Assembly: GCF_017832355.1 (NCBI RefSeq)
Contig: NZ_JAFIBY010000007.1
Span: 1-64,000 of the forward strand
DNA length: 64,000 nucleotides
Origin: Serratia sp. PL17
Lineage (GTDB): Bacteria; Pseudomonadota; Gammaproteobacteria; Enterobacterales; Enterobacteriaceae
Direction of reading: 5' to 3'
The notes under the pieces are model-generated. The model was not told the DNA's origin. It was given only the letters and a program-made list of their open reading frames with translations, and did not search any database. The first letter of the stretch is position 1. Every line of letters starts with the position of its first letter. Shown one piece after another: positions 38,246 to 46,529 of this stretch. A program made the translations under genes and the position numbers.

Positions 38246-38755
38246 ATGAAAGTATGGAATAAAGTGCTTTTGGCCTCAATCATTGGGCTATTGCTTGCCG
38301 GCTGTGATGATTCATCCAAAGTCGACGCCAATCTTGAAAAAGCCAAAGACAGCGCAGAGCAGATGAAAGACGCCGCACAGAAAAAAGCGGACGATCTGAC
38401 CGATAAGGCCGCTGCGGTGGCCAAGGACATCAAGAAAGAGGCCGCCACGCAAGCCGATCAGCTTAAAGACAAGGCCTCTGCGATTAAAGATGATGCCGCC
38501 AAGCAGGCAGATGCCATCACCAACGATGCGAAAGCCAAGGCTGACGCACTCAAGGAAGATGCCAGCAAACAAAGCCAGCAGTTGGTCGATCAGGCTAAAA
38601 CCATCAAGAACGATGCCATTAATGGTGCCAACGATTTGACCGAGCAGGCCAAAGCGAAAACCGAAGCCATTAAAAACAGCGCTGAAAATAAAGCTGAAGA
38701 ATTAAAAGGTGATGTCGACTCTGCGGAAAAAACGCAGCCGGCTACCCAGCAATAA
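38246..38755 (+). CDS. Helical repeat lipoprotein (LEA-like), probably inner-membrane
   Basis: A 169-residue lipoprotein. Signal peptide MKVWNKVLLASIIGLLLAGC has a lipobox with Cys20 and Asp at +2 and +3, the usual Lol-avoidance signal, so inner-membrane retention is predicted. The mature part is an extremely Ala/Lys/Asp-rich helix with near-11-residue repeats (AAQKKADDLTDKAAA; KDKASAIKDDAAKQADA; TNDAKAKADALKEDASK), like LEA group 3 or apolipoprotein-type amphipathic helices. AAGGA lies eight bases before ATG 38246. A stress-related role is only a guess. It lies between hda and uraA, where E. coli has no gene. Confidence 0.88.
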   Translation: MKVWNKVLLASIIGLLLAGCDDSSKVDANLEKAKDSAEQMKDAAQKKADDLTDKAAAVAKDIKKEAATQADQLKDKASAIKDDAAKQADAITNDAKAKADALKEDASKQSQQLVDQAKTIKNDAINGANDLTEQAKAKTEAIKNSAENKAEELKGDVDSAEKTQPATQQ

Positions 38756-38784
38756 CGCCTGATATCACAAAGAAGGAGCGGTAA

Positions 38785-39033
38785 ATGGGGATTATTTCCT
38801 GGATTATCTTCGGCCTCATCGCTGGCATTTTAGCCAAGTGGATTATGCCGGGCAAAGACGGCGGCGGTTTTATTCTGACCGTCGTATTGGGGATCGTCGG
38901 CGCTGTGGTGGGGGGCTATATCAGCACCTTCTTCGGCTACGGCAAGGTTGACGGTTTTAACTTCGGCAGCTTCGTGGTCGCCGTCATTGGCGCCATCGTC
39001 GTGCTGTTTGTTTACCGCAAAATCCGCAGCTAA
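38785..39033 (+). CDS. GlsB/YeaQ/YmgE-family small membrane protein
   Basis: An 82-residue glycine-rich membrane protein with about three helices: IISWIIFGLIAGILAKWIMPG, GGGFILTVVLGIVGAVVGGY and GSFVVAVIGAIVVLFVYRK. The motif WIMPGKDGGG is family-typical. Members are often stress-induced, but the molecular role is unknown. AAGGAGCGG precedes the ATG. It lies 29 bp after the lipoprotein gene and likely forms an operon with it. Confidence 0.93.
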   Translation: MGIISWIIFGLIAGILAKWIMPGKDGGGFILTVVLGIVGAVVGGYISTFFGYGKVDGFNFGSFVVAVIGAIVVLFVYRKIRS

Positions 39034-39049
39034 TGTCTTGCGTATTAAC

Positions 39050-39079
39050 AAAACGGGCAGCCTATTGGCTGCCCGTTTT
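39050..39079. terminator. Bidirectional terminator between glsB-type gene and uraA
   Basis: A perfect stem AAAACGGGCAGCC/GGCTGCCCGTTTT with TATT loop; T-runs occur on both strands. Confidence 0.95.
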
Positions 39080-39082
39080 CTA

Positions 39083-40375
39083 TTATGGCTTCCGTTCAGC
39101 CAGCTCGTCCGGCGCGTCGATCACGTCCTCTTCCTTACGGTACAGGCTGATGACCTTGAACAACAAGCTGAGACCAATGCCGACAATGGTCGCCAGCGCC
39201 ATGCCTTTCAACTCAGCGGCACCAATATGCACCTTGGCACCGCTGACGCCGATGATCAGAATCACCGAGGTCAGGATCAGGTTCTGCGCCTTGTTGTAAT
39301 CCACTTTGGATTCAATCAGCACACGAATACCCGATGCACCAATCACGCCGTACAGCAGCAGGGAAACCCCACCCATCACCGGCACAGGTACAGCCTGAAT
39401 GGCTGCCGCCAACTTGCCGACGCAGGACAGCAAAATGGCCAGAACCGCCGCACCGCCGATCACCCAGGTGCTATAAACCTTGGTGATGGCCATCACGCCA
39501 ATATTCTCACCGTAGGTGGTGTTTGGCGTTGAACCGAAGAAGCCGGAGATTACCGTCGAGATGCCATTGGCAAACATTGAACGGTGCAGGCCAGGATCGC
39601 GGATCAAATCTTTCTTCACGATATTGGCCGTCACAACCAAGTGGCCAACGTGCTCAGCAATCACCACCAACGCCGCCGGCAGGATGGTAAAGATAGCAAA
39701 CCACTCAAAACGCGGCGTATAGAACGTGGGCAGTGCGAACCAATGCGCCTCTCGGATCGGAGTCAAATCGACCACGCCCATGAAGAACGACAGCGCATAC
39801 CCGACCAGCACGCCAATCAGGATGGGGATAATCGCCAGAAAACCGCGGAACAGCACGGACCCCAGGATTGTCACGCCAAGCGTCACCAAAGAAATGGTTA
39901 TCGTGGTCGTGTCTGCGCTGACGCCATCGGCCGGCAGCAAACCTGCCATATTGGCCGCCACACCCGCCAGCTCCAACCCGATGACGGCAACAATCGCCCC
40001 CATCGCCGCTGGCGGGAAAATGACATCCAGCCAGCCGGTCCCGGCTTTTTTAACGATCAGCGCCACCAGGCAAAACAACACCCCGCACATGATGAAACCG
40101 CCCAGTGCGACCTCGTAGCCTAGCGGCAACAGCAGCAACACGGGGGAAATAAACGCGAAGCTGGAACCGAGATACGCCGGGATCTTGCCCTTACAGATAA
40201 ACAGATACAGCAGCGTGCCGACGCCGTTAAACAACAGCACCGTCGCCGGGTTGATTTTGAACAGGATCGGCACCAACACGGTCGCACCAAACATGGCGAA
40301 CAGATGTTGGAAACTGAGCGGAATAGTTTGCAGTAGCGGCGGGCGTTCGCTTACGCCTATCACACGACGGGTCAT
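39083..40375 (-). CDS. uraA: Uracil:H+ symporter UraA
   Basis: A 430-residue nucleobase/ascorbate (NCS2) transporter with 14 predicted helices that imports uracil. Substrate-site segments are AVIGLELAGVAA and VVIAEHVGHLVVT (including the conserved Glu), and the family signature STPNTTYGENIGVMAITKV is intact. ATG 40375 (MTRRVIGVSERPP) matches E. coli; 25 more in-frame residues upstream lie in ERIC-derived sequence. AGAGGA lies nine bases upstream. Unlike the E. coli upp-uraA pair, a terminator and an ERIC element separate it from upp. Confidence 0.97.
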   Translation of the reverse strand: MTRRVIGVSERPPLLQTIPLSFQHLFAMFGATVLVPILFKINPATVLLFNGVGTLLYLFICKGKIPAYLGSSFAFISPVLLLLPLGYEVALGGFIMCGVLFCLVALIVKKAGTGWLDVIFPPAAMGAIVAVIGLELAGVAANMAGLLPADGVSADTTTITISLVTLGVTILGSVLFRGFLAIIPILIGVLVGYALSFFMGVVDLTPIREAHWFALPTFYTPRFEWFAIFTILPAALVVIAEHVGHLVVTANIVKKDLIRDPGLHRSMFANGISTVISGFFGSTPNTTYGENIGVMAITKVYSTWVIGGAAVLAILLSCVGKLAAAIQAVPVPVMGGVSLLLYGVIGASGIRVLIESKVDYNKAQNLILTSVILIIGVSGAKVHIGAAELKGMALATIVGIGLSLLFKVISLYRKEEDVIDAPDELAERKP

Positions 40376-40391
40376 GGATGTTTTTCCTCTG

Positions 40392-40521
40392 CTATCCCCG
40401 TCATATTTGCCGCTGCCTCTGCGTTGGCTACGCTCAATCACCCGAATCACTTACCTAAGTAAGCTCATCGGGATTCTGTCGCTTGCCGCCTTGATGCAAC
40501 ATCAATTATTTGGGGGGTAGA
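40392..40521 (-). repeat. ERIC element between upp and uraA
   Basis: About 130 bp aligning, in reverse orientation, to the ERIC consensus. Recognisable parts are CTGCGTTGGCTACGCTCAAT, CACTTACCTAAGTAAGCTCA and TCGCTTGCCGCCTTGATGCA. The ends (TATCCCC / GGGGGTAGA) are partly degenerate. It occupies the uraA leader, ending 17 bp before its start. Confidence 0.85.
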
Positions 40522-40533
40522 TATATTTTATGC

Positions 40534-40560
40534 AAAAAAAACCGACTGATTAAAGTCGGC
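40534..40560 (-). terminator. Intrinsic terminator after upp
   Basis: On the minus strand GCCGACT/AGTCGG with loop TTAATC is followed by eight T. It lies between upp and uraA and would end or attenuate upp transcription. Confidence 0.93.
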
Positions 40561-40567
40561 TTATTTT

Positions 40568-41194
40568 TTATTTAGTACCAAATATCTTGTCGCCCGCATC
40601 ACCCAGGCCCGGCACGATGTACCCCTTCTCGTTCAGGCACTGATCGATGGAGGCCGTGTACAGCTCAACATCCGGGTGCGCTTTCTCCAGCGCGGCAATA
40701 CCTTCAGGTGCAGCAACCAATACCAGCACCTTGATGCTGTTGCAGCCGGCTTTCTTCAGCAGATCGATAGTCGCGATCATCGAACCACCGGTCGCCAGCA
40801 TAGGGTCGACAACCAGCGCCAAACGCTCTTCAATATTGGAAACCAGCTTTTGGAAATACGGTACCGGCTCCAGCGTTTCCTCGTCACGGTAAACACCCAC
40901 CACGCTGATACGCGCACTTGGGACGTTTTCCAACACCCCTTCCATCATACCCAGACCGGCACGCAGGATAGGCACAACGGTAATTTTTTTCCCTTTAATC
41001 TGATCTATTTCAACCGGGCCACACCAGCCATCGATGGTCACCTTCTCCGTTTCCAGATCGGCGGTTGCTTCATAGGTCAGCAAACTACCGACTTCCGAAG
41101 CCAACTCACGGAAGCGTTTGGTGCTGATGTCATTTTCACGCATCAGGCCAAGCTTGTGTTTCACCAGCGGGTGTTTCACCTCAACGATCTTCAT
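40568..41194 (-). CDS. upp: Uracil phosphoribosyltransferase Upp
   Basis: A 208-residue enzyme that converts uracil and PRPP to UMP in pyrimidine salvage. The PRPP-binding motif [19 protein letters not shown] and the uracil-site segment [17 protein letters not shown] are intact. ATG 41194 matches the E. coli start ([20 protein letters not shown]) with AGGAG seven bases upstream; an ATG directly before it is possible. Upp and UraA act together in uracil uptake. It is divergent from purM. Confidence 0.97.
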   Translation of the reverse strand: MKIVEVKHPLVKHKLGLMRENDISTKRFRELASEVGSLLTYEATADLETEKVTIDGWCGPVEIDQIKGKKITVVPILRAGLGMMEGVLENVPSARISVVGVYRDEETLEPVPYFQKLVSNIEERLALVVDPMLATGGSMIATIDLLKKAGCNSIKVLVLVAAPEGIAALEKAHPDVELYTASIDQCLNEKGYIVPGLGDAGDKIFGTK

Positions 41195-41350
41195 CATTTT
41201 TCTCCTATTAAGGTGGTTGACGGCCAAAAAAATCGCCGGATTATACCTCCTTTTGCCGACAGCGCCACCCACAATAGCCCGATCGGGATCAACAAAAGAT
41301 TGAATAACAGTATAGATGACGAAAAAGCAGAGCTGCCTCACAAGCCACTC

Positions 41351-41362
41351 GCAAACGTTTGC
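41351..41362. promoter_or_regulatory. PurR operator upstream of purMN
   Basis: The perfect palindrome GCAAACGTTTGC is the core of the known PurR box (ACGCAAACGTTTGCGT). It lies about 90 bp before purM in the region shared with divergent upp, so purine repression of purMN is expected. Confidence 0.88.
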
Positions 41363-41449
41363 CTGCGCTGTTAGAATTGCCGCGCCTTATTCCGGAATCA
41401 AAGCCGGAAGCACAGTTTTCAAATCGCAAACCGTCGTGGGGATCGCGCA

Positions 41450-42487
41450 GTGACCGACAAAACCTCTCTCAGCTATAAAGACGCAGGTGTCGATATCGAT
41501 GCTGGCAATGCATTGGTAGACCGCATCAAAGGTGTAGTTAAACAGACCCGCCGCCCGGAAGTCATGGGTGGACTGGGCGGTTTTGGCGCCCTGTGTGCGT
41601 TGCCGCAGAAATACCGCGAGCCAATACTGGTTTCCGGTACCGACGGCGTAGGCACCAAGCTGCGTCTGGCGATGGACCTGAAACGACACGACACCATCGG
41701 CATCGATCTGGTCGCAATGTGTGTGAACGACCTGGTAGTACAGGGCGCCGAGCCGCTGTTCTTCCTGGATTATTTTGCCACCGGTAAACTGGACGTGGAC
41801 ACCGCGGCCAGCGTGATCACCGGCATCGCCGAAGGCTGTAAGCAGTCTGGCTGTGCGCTGGTGGGGGGTGAAACCGCCGAAATGCCGGGTATGTACCACG
41901 GTGAAGATTACGACGTGGCCGGCTTCTGCGTTGGCGTAGTCGAAAAATCCGAGATCATCGACGGCAGCAAAGTGCAGTCCGGCGATGCCTTGATCGCCCT
42001 GGGCGCTTCCGGCCCGCACTCCAATGGCTACTCGCTGGTGCGCAAAATCCTGGAAGTCAGCAACACCGACCCAAGCACCACAGATCTGGACGGCAAACCG
42101 CTGGCTGACCATCTGCTGGCACCGACCAAGATTTATGTGAAATCCGTGCTGGAACTGGTCGAGAAAATCGACGTGCACGCTATCGCCCACCTGACCGGCG
42201 GCGGTTTCTGGGAAAACATCCCACGCGTGCTGCCAGAAGGCATGCAGGCCGTGATCGACGAATCCAGCTGGCAATGGCCGGCAGTATTTAACTGGTTGCA
42301 GCAAACCGGCAATGTCAGCCGTCACGAAATGTACCGCACCTTTAACTGTGGCGTGGGTATGGTGATTGCACTGCCAGAAGCGTCCGTTGAATCTGCTATC
42401 GCTTTGTTGACCGCAGCCGGTGAAAAAGCCTGGAAGATAGGTACACTGACCGCTTCTTCTGACGAACAACAAGTGGTCATCAACTGA
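41450..42487 (+). CDS. purM: AIR synthetase PurM
   Basis: A 345-residue enzyme that closes the imidazole ring, converting FGAM and ATP to AIR. Visible are the glycine-rich ATP segment [41 protein letters not shown] and [16 protein letters not shown]. The length equals that of E. coli PurM. The start is GTG 41450 with GGGG eight bases upstream; E. coli purM also uses GTG, as I recall. Its stop overlaps the purN ATG by one base. Confidence 0.98.
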   Translation: MTDKTSLSYKDAGVDIDAGNALVDRIKGVVKQTRRPEVMGGLGGFGALCALPQKYREPILVSGTDGVGTKLRLAMDLKRHDTIGIDLVAMCVNDLVVQGAEPLFFLDYFATGKLDVDTAASVITGIAEGCKQSGCALVGGETAEMPGMYHGEDYDVAGFCVGVVEKSEIIDGSKVQSGDALIALGASGPHSNGYSLVRKILEVSNTDPSTTDLDGKPLADHLLAPTKIYVKSVLELVEKIDVHAIAHLTGGGFWENIPRVLPEGMQAVIDESSWQWPAVFNWLQQTGNVSRHEMYRTFNCGVGMVIALPEASVESAIALLTAAGEKAWKIGTLTASSDEQQVVIN

Positions 42488-43125
42488 TGAAAAAGATCGT
42501 GGTGTTGGTCTCTGGCCAGGGGAGCAATCTCCAGGTACTGATTGACGCCTGCCAACAGGGCCGGATTGCCGCCGACATCGTGGCGGTATTCAGCAATCGG
42601 GCGCAGGCTTACGGCCTGCAACGTGCAGAGGCGGCAGGTATTGCCGCCCATGCGCTGGATGCCAAAGCCTTTGCCGACCGTGCAGCGTTCGACGCCGCAT
42701 TGGCAGAGGCTATCGACCAATACCAGCCCGATCTGGTGGTGCTGGCCGGTTATATGCGCATCCTCAGCCCAGAGTTCGTGCAGCACTATGCCGGGCGTAT
42801 GCTGAACATCCACCCTTCTCTGCTGCCTAAATACCCGGGATTGCATACCCACCGGCAAGCCATCGATAACGGTGACAGCGAACACGGCACCTCAGTGCAT
42901 TTCGTGACCGAACAGCTCGACGGCGGCCCGGTAATCCTGCAAGCCAAAGTGCCCATCTTCCCCGGTGACGAGGAAGATGAGGTGGTTGAGCGGGTGCAAG
43001 CTCAGGAACACACTATTTATCCGCTGGTGGTAAATTGGTTTGTTGAGGGCCGCTTGGCAATGCGCGATAACGCCGCTTGGCTGGATGGCGAACGCCTGCC
43101 TGAACAGGGCCATGCCGCCGATTAA
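42487..43125 (+). CDS. purN: GAR transformylase PurN
   Basis: A 212-residue enzyme that transfers formyl from 10-formyltetrahydrofolate to GAR. Catalytic residues appear in the family segments [18 protein letters not shown] (Asn, His) and [18 protein letters not shown] (His, Asp). Phosphate-binding [13 protein letters not shown] is at the N-terminus. The length equals that of E. coli PurN. It is translationally coupled to purM (TGATG) and followed by a strong terminator. Confidence 0.98.
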   Translation: MKKIVVLVSGQGSNLQVLIDACQQGRIAADIVAVFSNRAQAYGLQRAEAAGIAAHALDAKAFADRAAFDAALAEAIDQYQPDLVVLAGYMRILSPEFVQHYAGRMLNIHPSLLPKYPGLHTHRQAIDNGDSEHGTSVHFVTEQLDGGPVILQAKVPIFPGDEEDEVVERVQAQEHTIYPLVVNWFVEGRLAMRDNAAWLDGERLPEQGHAAD

Positions 43126-43150
43126 AACGGCGCAGTCTGAACATTGCCTA

Positions 43151-43180
43151 AACGGTGCCCATGCGGCACCGTTTTTTTTT
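43151..43180 (+). terminator. Intrinsic terminator of purMN
   Basis: A perfect stem AACGGTGCC/GGCACCGTT with loop CATGC is followed by a long T-run. Confidence 0.96.
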
Positions 43181-43240
43181 CGCCGGCATTCATTCTCTGA
43201 CGTTATACTTTGCACAATTTCACGACATAGAGGAACCCCC

Positions 43241-43795
43241 ATGTCCAGCACTACCAACGTCAAACTACGCCCACTGGAACGGGATGATTTGGCGTTCGTC
43301 CACCAGATGGACAACAATGCCAGCGTGATGCGCTATTGGTTTGAAGAACCTTACGAAGCCTTTGTCGAGCTTTCCGATCTCTACGACAAACACATCCACG
43401 ATCAGAGCGAACGCCGCTTTATCATCGCCCACGAAGGCGCCAAGGTCGGGCTGGTGGAACTGGTGGAGATCGATCACATCCACCGCCGCGCGGAATTCCA
43501 GATCATTATTGATCCGACTCATCAGGGCAAAGGCTACGCTACGATCGCCGCCAAGCTGGCGATGGAGTACGGTTTCTCGGTGCTGAACCTGTACAAGCTG
43601 TACCTGATCGTCGACAAAGAAAACCCGAAGGCGATCCACATCTACAGTAAGCTGGGCTTTGAAGTCGAAGGCGAGCTGATTGACGAATTCTTCGTTAACG
43701 GCGAATACCGGACCGTGCTGCGCATGTGCATCTTCCAGCCGCAGTACCTGGCAAAGTTCAAAACACCCGCCAGCGATAAACCTCTGGTGAAGTGA
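43241..43795 (+). CDS. speG: Spermidine N1-acetyltransferase SpeG
   Basis: A 184-residue GNAT enzyme that acetylates spermidine and spermine to relieve polyamine excess. It is nearly co-linear with E. coli SpeG (186 residues): [40 protein letters not shown], acetyl-CoA loop QGKGYA and [27 protein letters not shown] precedes ATG 43241. Its position after purN differs from E. coli, so relocation in one lineage is implied. Confidence 0.96.
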   Translation: MSSTTNVKLRPLERDDLAFVHQMDNNASVMRYWFEEPYEAFVELSDLYDKHIHDQSERRFIIAHEGAKVGLVELVEIDHIHRRAEFQIIIDPTHQGKGYATIAAKLAMEYGFSVLNLYKLYLIVDKENPKAIHIYSKLGFEVEGELIDEFFVNGEYRTVLRMCIFQPQYLAKFKTPASDKPLVK

Positions 43796-43826
43796 GAGCC
43801 GTTGGCGTAGCCAACCGTCTGAGTGG
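43789..43826. repeat. 38-bp dispersed repeat, second copy
   Basis: Matches 31430-31467 at 37 of 38 positions, the single change (C to T) lying in the loop of GTTGGC-GYA-GCCAAC. The repeat overlaps the last two codons of speG including its stop. Confidence 0.8.
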
Positions 43827-43840
43827 GCAAAGGCGCGGGA

Positions 43841-43925
43841 TTGCAAGGGACCCCGCCCTGGGTCCCTTGCTCGGTCGAGGCGCATAAGCCTCATGGTGCT
43901 TTGTGCGTTTATCGACCGAAAAGAA
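43841..43925. repeat. Cascade of inverted repeats after speG
   Basis: Three foldable units are visible: GCAAGGGACCC/GGGTCCCTTGC (43843-43870, perfect 11 bp), TCGGTCGA/TCGACCGA (43871-43878 with 43912-43919) and GAGGC/GCCTC inside it. TTTATCGACCGAAA at 43908-43921 is also found at 941-954. No T-run follows, so this looks like a repeat element more than a terminator. Confidence 0.6.
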
Positions 43926-44035
43926 CATTGAACTCGCTAAAAAAACACCTTAAGTGACCAGCATTACGTGAAAGCGGTTTTTTTAGATAATGGCGTATAG
44001 ATTCTATTTCACTGTCAGAGAGGAATGATACGCCC

Positions 44036-44848
44036 TCAACCATAACGCCCAGTAATATAATCCTCGGTACGCCGCTGACGCGGTGAGGTGAAGATGTCGT
44101 CGGTGTCGTTATATTCCACCAGCCTGCCCTGATGAATAAACGCCGTATAGTCGGATACCCGTGCCGCCTGCTGCATGTTGTGTGTCACCAACACCACGCT
44201 GTACTGCTGTTTCAGCGCGGAAATCAGCTCTTCGATTGTCAGGGTCGAGATCGGATCCAGCGCCGACGTGGGCTCATCGAGCAGCAACACCTCAGGTTCA
44301 ATCGCTATCGCGCGTGCAATCACCAATCTCTGCTGCTGGCCGCTAGAAAGACGAAATGCGTTCTCACGCAGTCGGTCTTTCACCTCATGCCACAGCGCCG
44401 CTGCACGCAACGAACGCTCAACCGCCTCATCCAGGATCCGTCGGTCACGCACACCTTGCAGACGCAAGCCGTAAACCACATTTTCATAAATCGACTTCGG
44501 GAACGGGTTCGGCCGCTGAAACACCATACCCACTCGGCGTCTTAACGCCGCAACGTCGATTTGCGATCCATAAATACCCTGGCCATTAAGCTGCACGTCG
44601 CCCTCAATGCGGCAATTATCCACCAAATCATTCATACGATTGAAGCAGCGTAACAGCGTTGATTTACCGCAACCCGACGGGCCAATCAGCGCCGTCACCC
44701 GGTGTTTGGGAATACGCAGAGAAATATCATGCAGCACCTGCTTTTCACCATAAAACAGGTTGAGATCCTTTACCGCCAACGCGGTATGTTCATCATCAAG
44801 ATGCTGGACATCCAGCCGGGGCAAACTGCCTGGCGTCATCAAACCCAT
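44036..44848 (-). CDS. pstB: Phosphate ABC transporter ATP-binding protein PstB
   Basis: A 270-residue ATPase. Walker [10 protein letters not shown] is at residues 56-64, the PstB-typical [15 protein letters not shown] segment ([19 protein letters not shown]) follows, the signature LSSGQQQR is at 167-174, Walker [14 protein letters not shown] is at 187-199, and the H-loop is THNMQQA. The signature has Ser where LSGGQ is usual. GGGAG lies seven bases before the ATG. It is last in pstC-pstA-pstB, energising import of inorganic phosphate. No pstS or phoU gene is present in this window. Confidence 0.93.
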   Translation of the reverse strand: MGLMTPGSLPRLDVQHLDDEHTALAVKDLNLFYGEKQVLHDISLRIPKHRVTALIGPSGCGKSTLLRCFNRMNDLVDNCRIEGDVQLNGQGIYGSQIDVAALRRRVGMVFQRPNPFPKSIYENVVYGLRLQGVRDRRILDEAVERSLRAAALWHEVKDRLRENAFRLSSGQQQRLVIARAIAIEPEVLLLDEPTSALDPISTLTIEELISALKQQYSVVLVTHNMQQAARVSDYTAFIHQGRLVEYNDTDDIFTSPRQRRTEDYITGRYG

Positions 44849-44876
44849 TACGCACTCCCCAAGAATAACGTCATAA

Positions 44877-46529
44877 TTACTGCGACCATGCTCTGTACCG
44901 CTCCCTTAGCGAGTGTCGGATGCCCATCGCCGCCAAATTCAACCCTACCACAATCACCACCAGCAGGAAGGCGGTGGCAAAGACCAAAGGACGGGCCGCT
45001 TCCACGCTTGGGCTCTGGAAAGCCATATCGTAAATTTGGAAACTCAGATGCATAAACTTCCGCTCCAGGTGCAGATACGGGAAAATGTCATCCACCGGTA
45101 GCACAGGGACGGATTTCACTACGCCAACCAGCATCAGCGGTGCCGTCTCTCCGGCTGCGCGCGCTACCGCCAGGATCAACCCCGTCATCATTGCTGGCGC
45201 AGCCATTGGCAAAACAATGCGCCACAGCGTTTCCGCCCGGCTGGCCCCCAGCGCCAACGAGCCCTGACGCAGTGAGGCTGGAATGCGCGACAACCCCTCT
45301 TCAGTGGCAACAATCACCACCGGCAACGTCAGCAACGCCAAGGTCAACGCCGCCCACAATACGCCCGGCGTACCAAAGGTTGGGTTAGGCAGAGATTCCG
45401 GGAAGAACAACTGATCTAGGCTGCCGCCAATCATATAAACAAAGAAACCAAGGCCAAATACGCCGTAAACGATCGACGGCACACCGGCCAGATTAACGAC
45501 CGCGATGCGTATCAGACGCGTCAGCACGTTATTACCTGCGTACTCGTGCAAGTAGACGGCGGCGATCACACCAAACGGCATCACCACAATCGACATCAGA
45601 ATCACCATCAGCACCGTGCCAAAAATAGCCGGGAATACGCCCCCTTCGGTATTGGCTTCACGCGGGCTATCACTAAGGAACTTCTTCACCTGCTCACCCC
45701 AATGCACCAGCTTTTGCGTGGTGTTCATCGCATTGGGATACCAGGCATCACGCACCTGACTAAGCGCAATGGTGTGAGTCTGGCCGTGCATATCACGCAA
45801 CAACAACGCATCACGGTGGCGATCGCGGTTCAATCCGTCCAACCGGTCAGACAGCATGCGATACTGGCGTTGTAACTCCAGTCTTTCAGCATTGATGGAA
45901 GCCTGAGCACGCGCGCTCAACTGTTCGCCGTGCTGCAAGCTTTTCTCGCGCAGGCGCAACGCGTCAAACCGTTGGTTGATGCGCGCCATATCGCGGAACT
46001 GAATATCATGTGCCTGGCGTGAAAGCGCAGCAATTTGCGGCAAACGCTGTAACAGCGCTTGGCTGAGGTTACGCCCGGTCAAGGGTTGACCGTCCTGTAG
46101 CATACCGGCCAAATAGCCATAGGCTGTGCCGTTGCTGTTTCGCTCCAGCACCAGTAAATCGCGCGGCGTGCTTTGACGAAGAATATCGCCAGCCAGCAGC
46201 GTGCGGAAATCCTGCCCTTCACTCTCGCGATTGCCTACCTTGATCAGATAACGTTCAAAGCTCGGTGCATTTCCTGGCGGTAATTCAACGCCAGACGCCT
46301 GCAATTGACGGCGCGGAATGCTCTGTTGCTGGTACAACTCACCGATCATCGTCACCGGTCCGGCAGCGCTTTGGTTGAGTTCAAATTGGTAGACAGGGCT
46401 GGGCCAGAAATAACGCATACCCTGCCCAGCCAGCAGCAGCAGAATACCGATCAACGCTAACAGACTGACGGCGACCGAACCGGCGGTCAGCCAGATCCAC
46501 GGTGAACCGCTCTTCGCCCAACGTCTCAT
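44877..46529 (-). CDS. pstA: Phosphate ABC transporter permease PstA, long form
   Basis: A 550-residue permease, about 250 residues longer than E. coli PstA. One N-terminal helix ([20 protein letters not shown], about residues 19-38) is followed by a large probably periplasmic segment with a coiled-coil-like stretch ([20 protein letters not shown]). The C-terminal MetI domain (about residues 300-545) contains [18 protein letters not shown] and the coupling-loop region [20 protein letters not shown]. The start overlaps the pstC stop as ATGA. Long PstA/PstC pairs are known in other gammaproteobacteria. Confidence 0.9.
   Translation of the reverse strand: MRRWAKSGSPWIWLTAGSVAVSLLALIGILLLLAGQGMRYFWPSPVYQFELNQSAAGPVTMIGELYQQQSIPRRQLQASGVELPPGNAPSFERYLIKVGNRESEGQDFRTLLAGDILRQSTPRDLLVLERNSNGTAYGYLAGMLQDGQPLTGRNLSQALLQRLPQIAALSRQAHDIQFRDMARINQRFDALRLREKSLQHGEQLSARAQASINAERLELQRQYRMLSDRLDGLNRDRHRDALLLRDMHGQTHTIALSQVRDAWYPNAMNTTQKLVHWGEQVKKFLSDSPREANTEGGVFPAIFGTVLMVILMSIVVMPFGVIAAVYLHEYAGNNVLTRLIRIAVVNLAGVPSIVYGVFGLGFFVYMIGGSLDQLFFPESLPNPTFGTPGVLWAALTLALLTLPVVIVATEEGLSRIPASLRQGSLALGASRAETLWRIVLPMAAPAMMTGLILAVARAAGETAPLMLVGVVKSVPVLPVDDIFPYLHLERKFMHLSFQIYDMAFQSPSVEAARPLVFATAFLLVVIVVGLNLAAMGIRHSLRERYRAWSQ

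Noticed and set aside
41387..42472. A 361-codon open frame on the minus strand across purM
   Set aside because: It lies entirely opposite purM, has low-complexity His/Gln-rich composition typical of antisense frames, and shows no domain.
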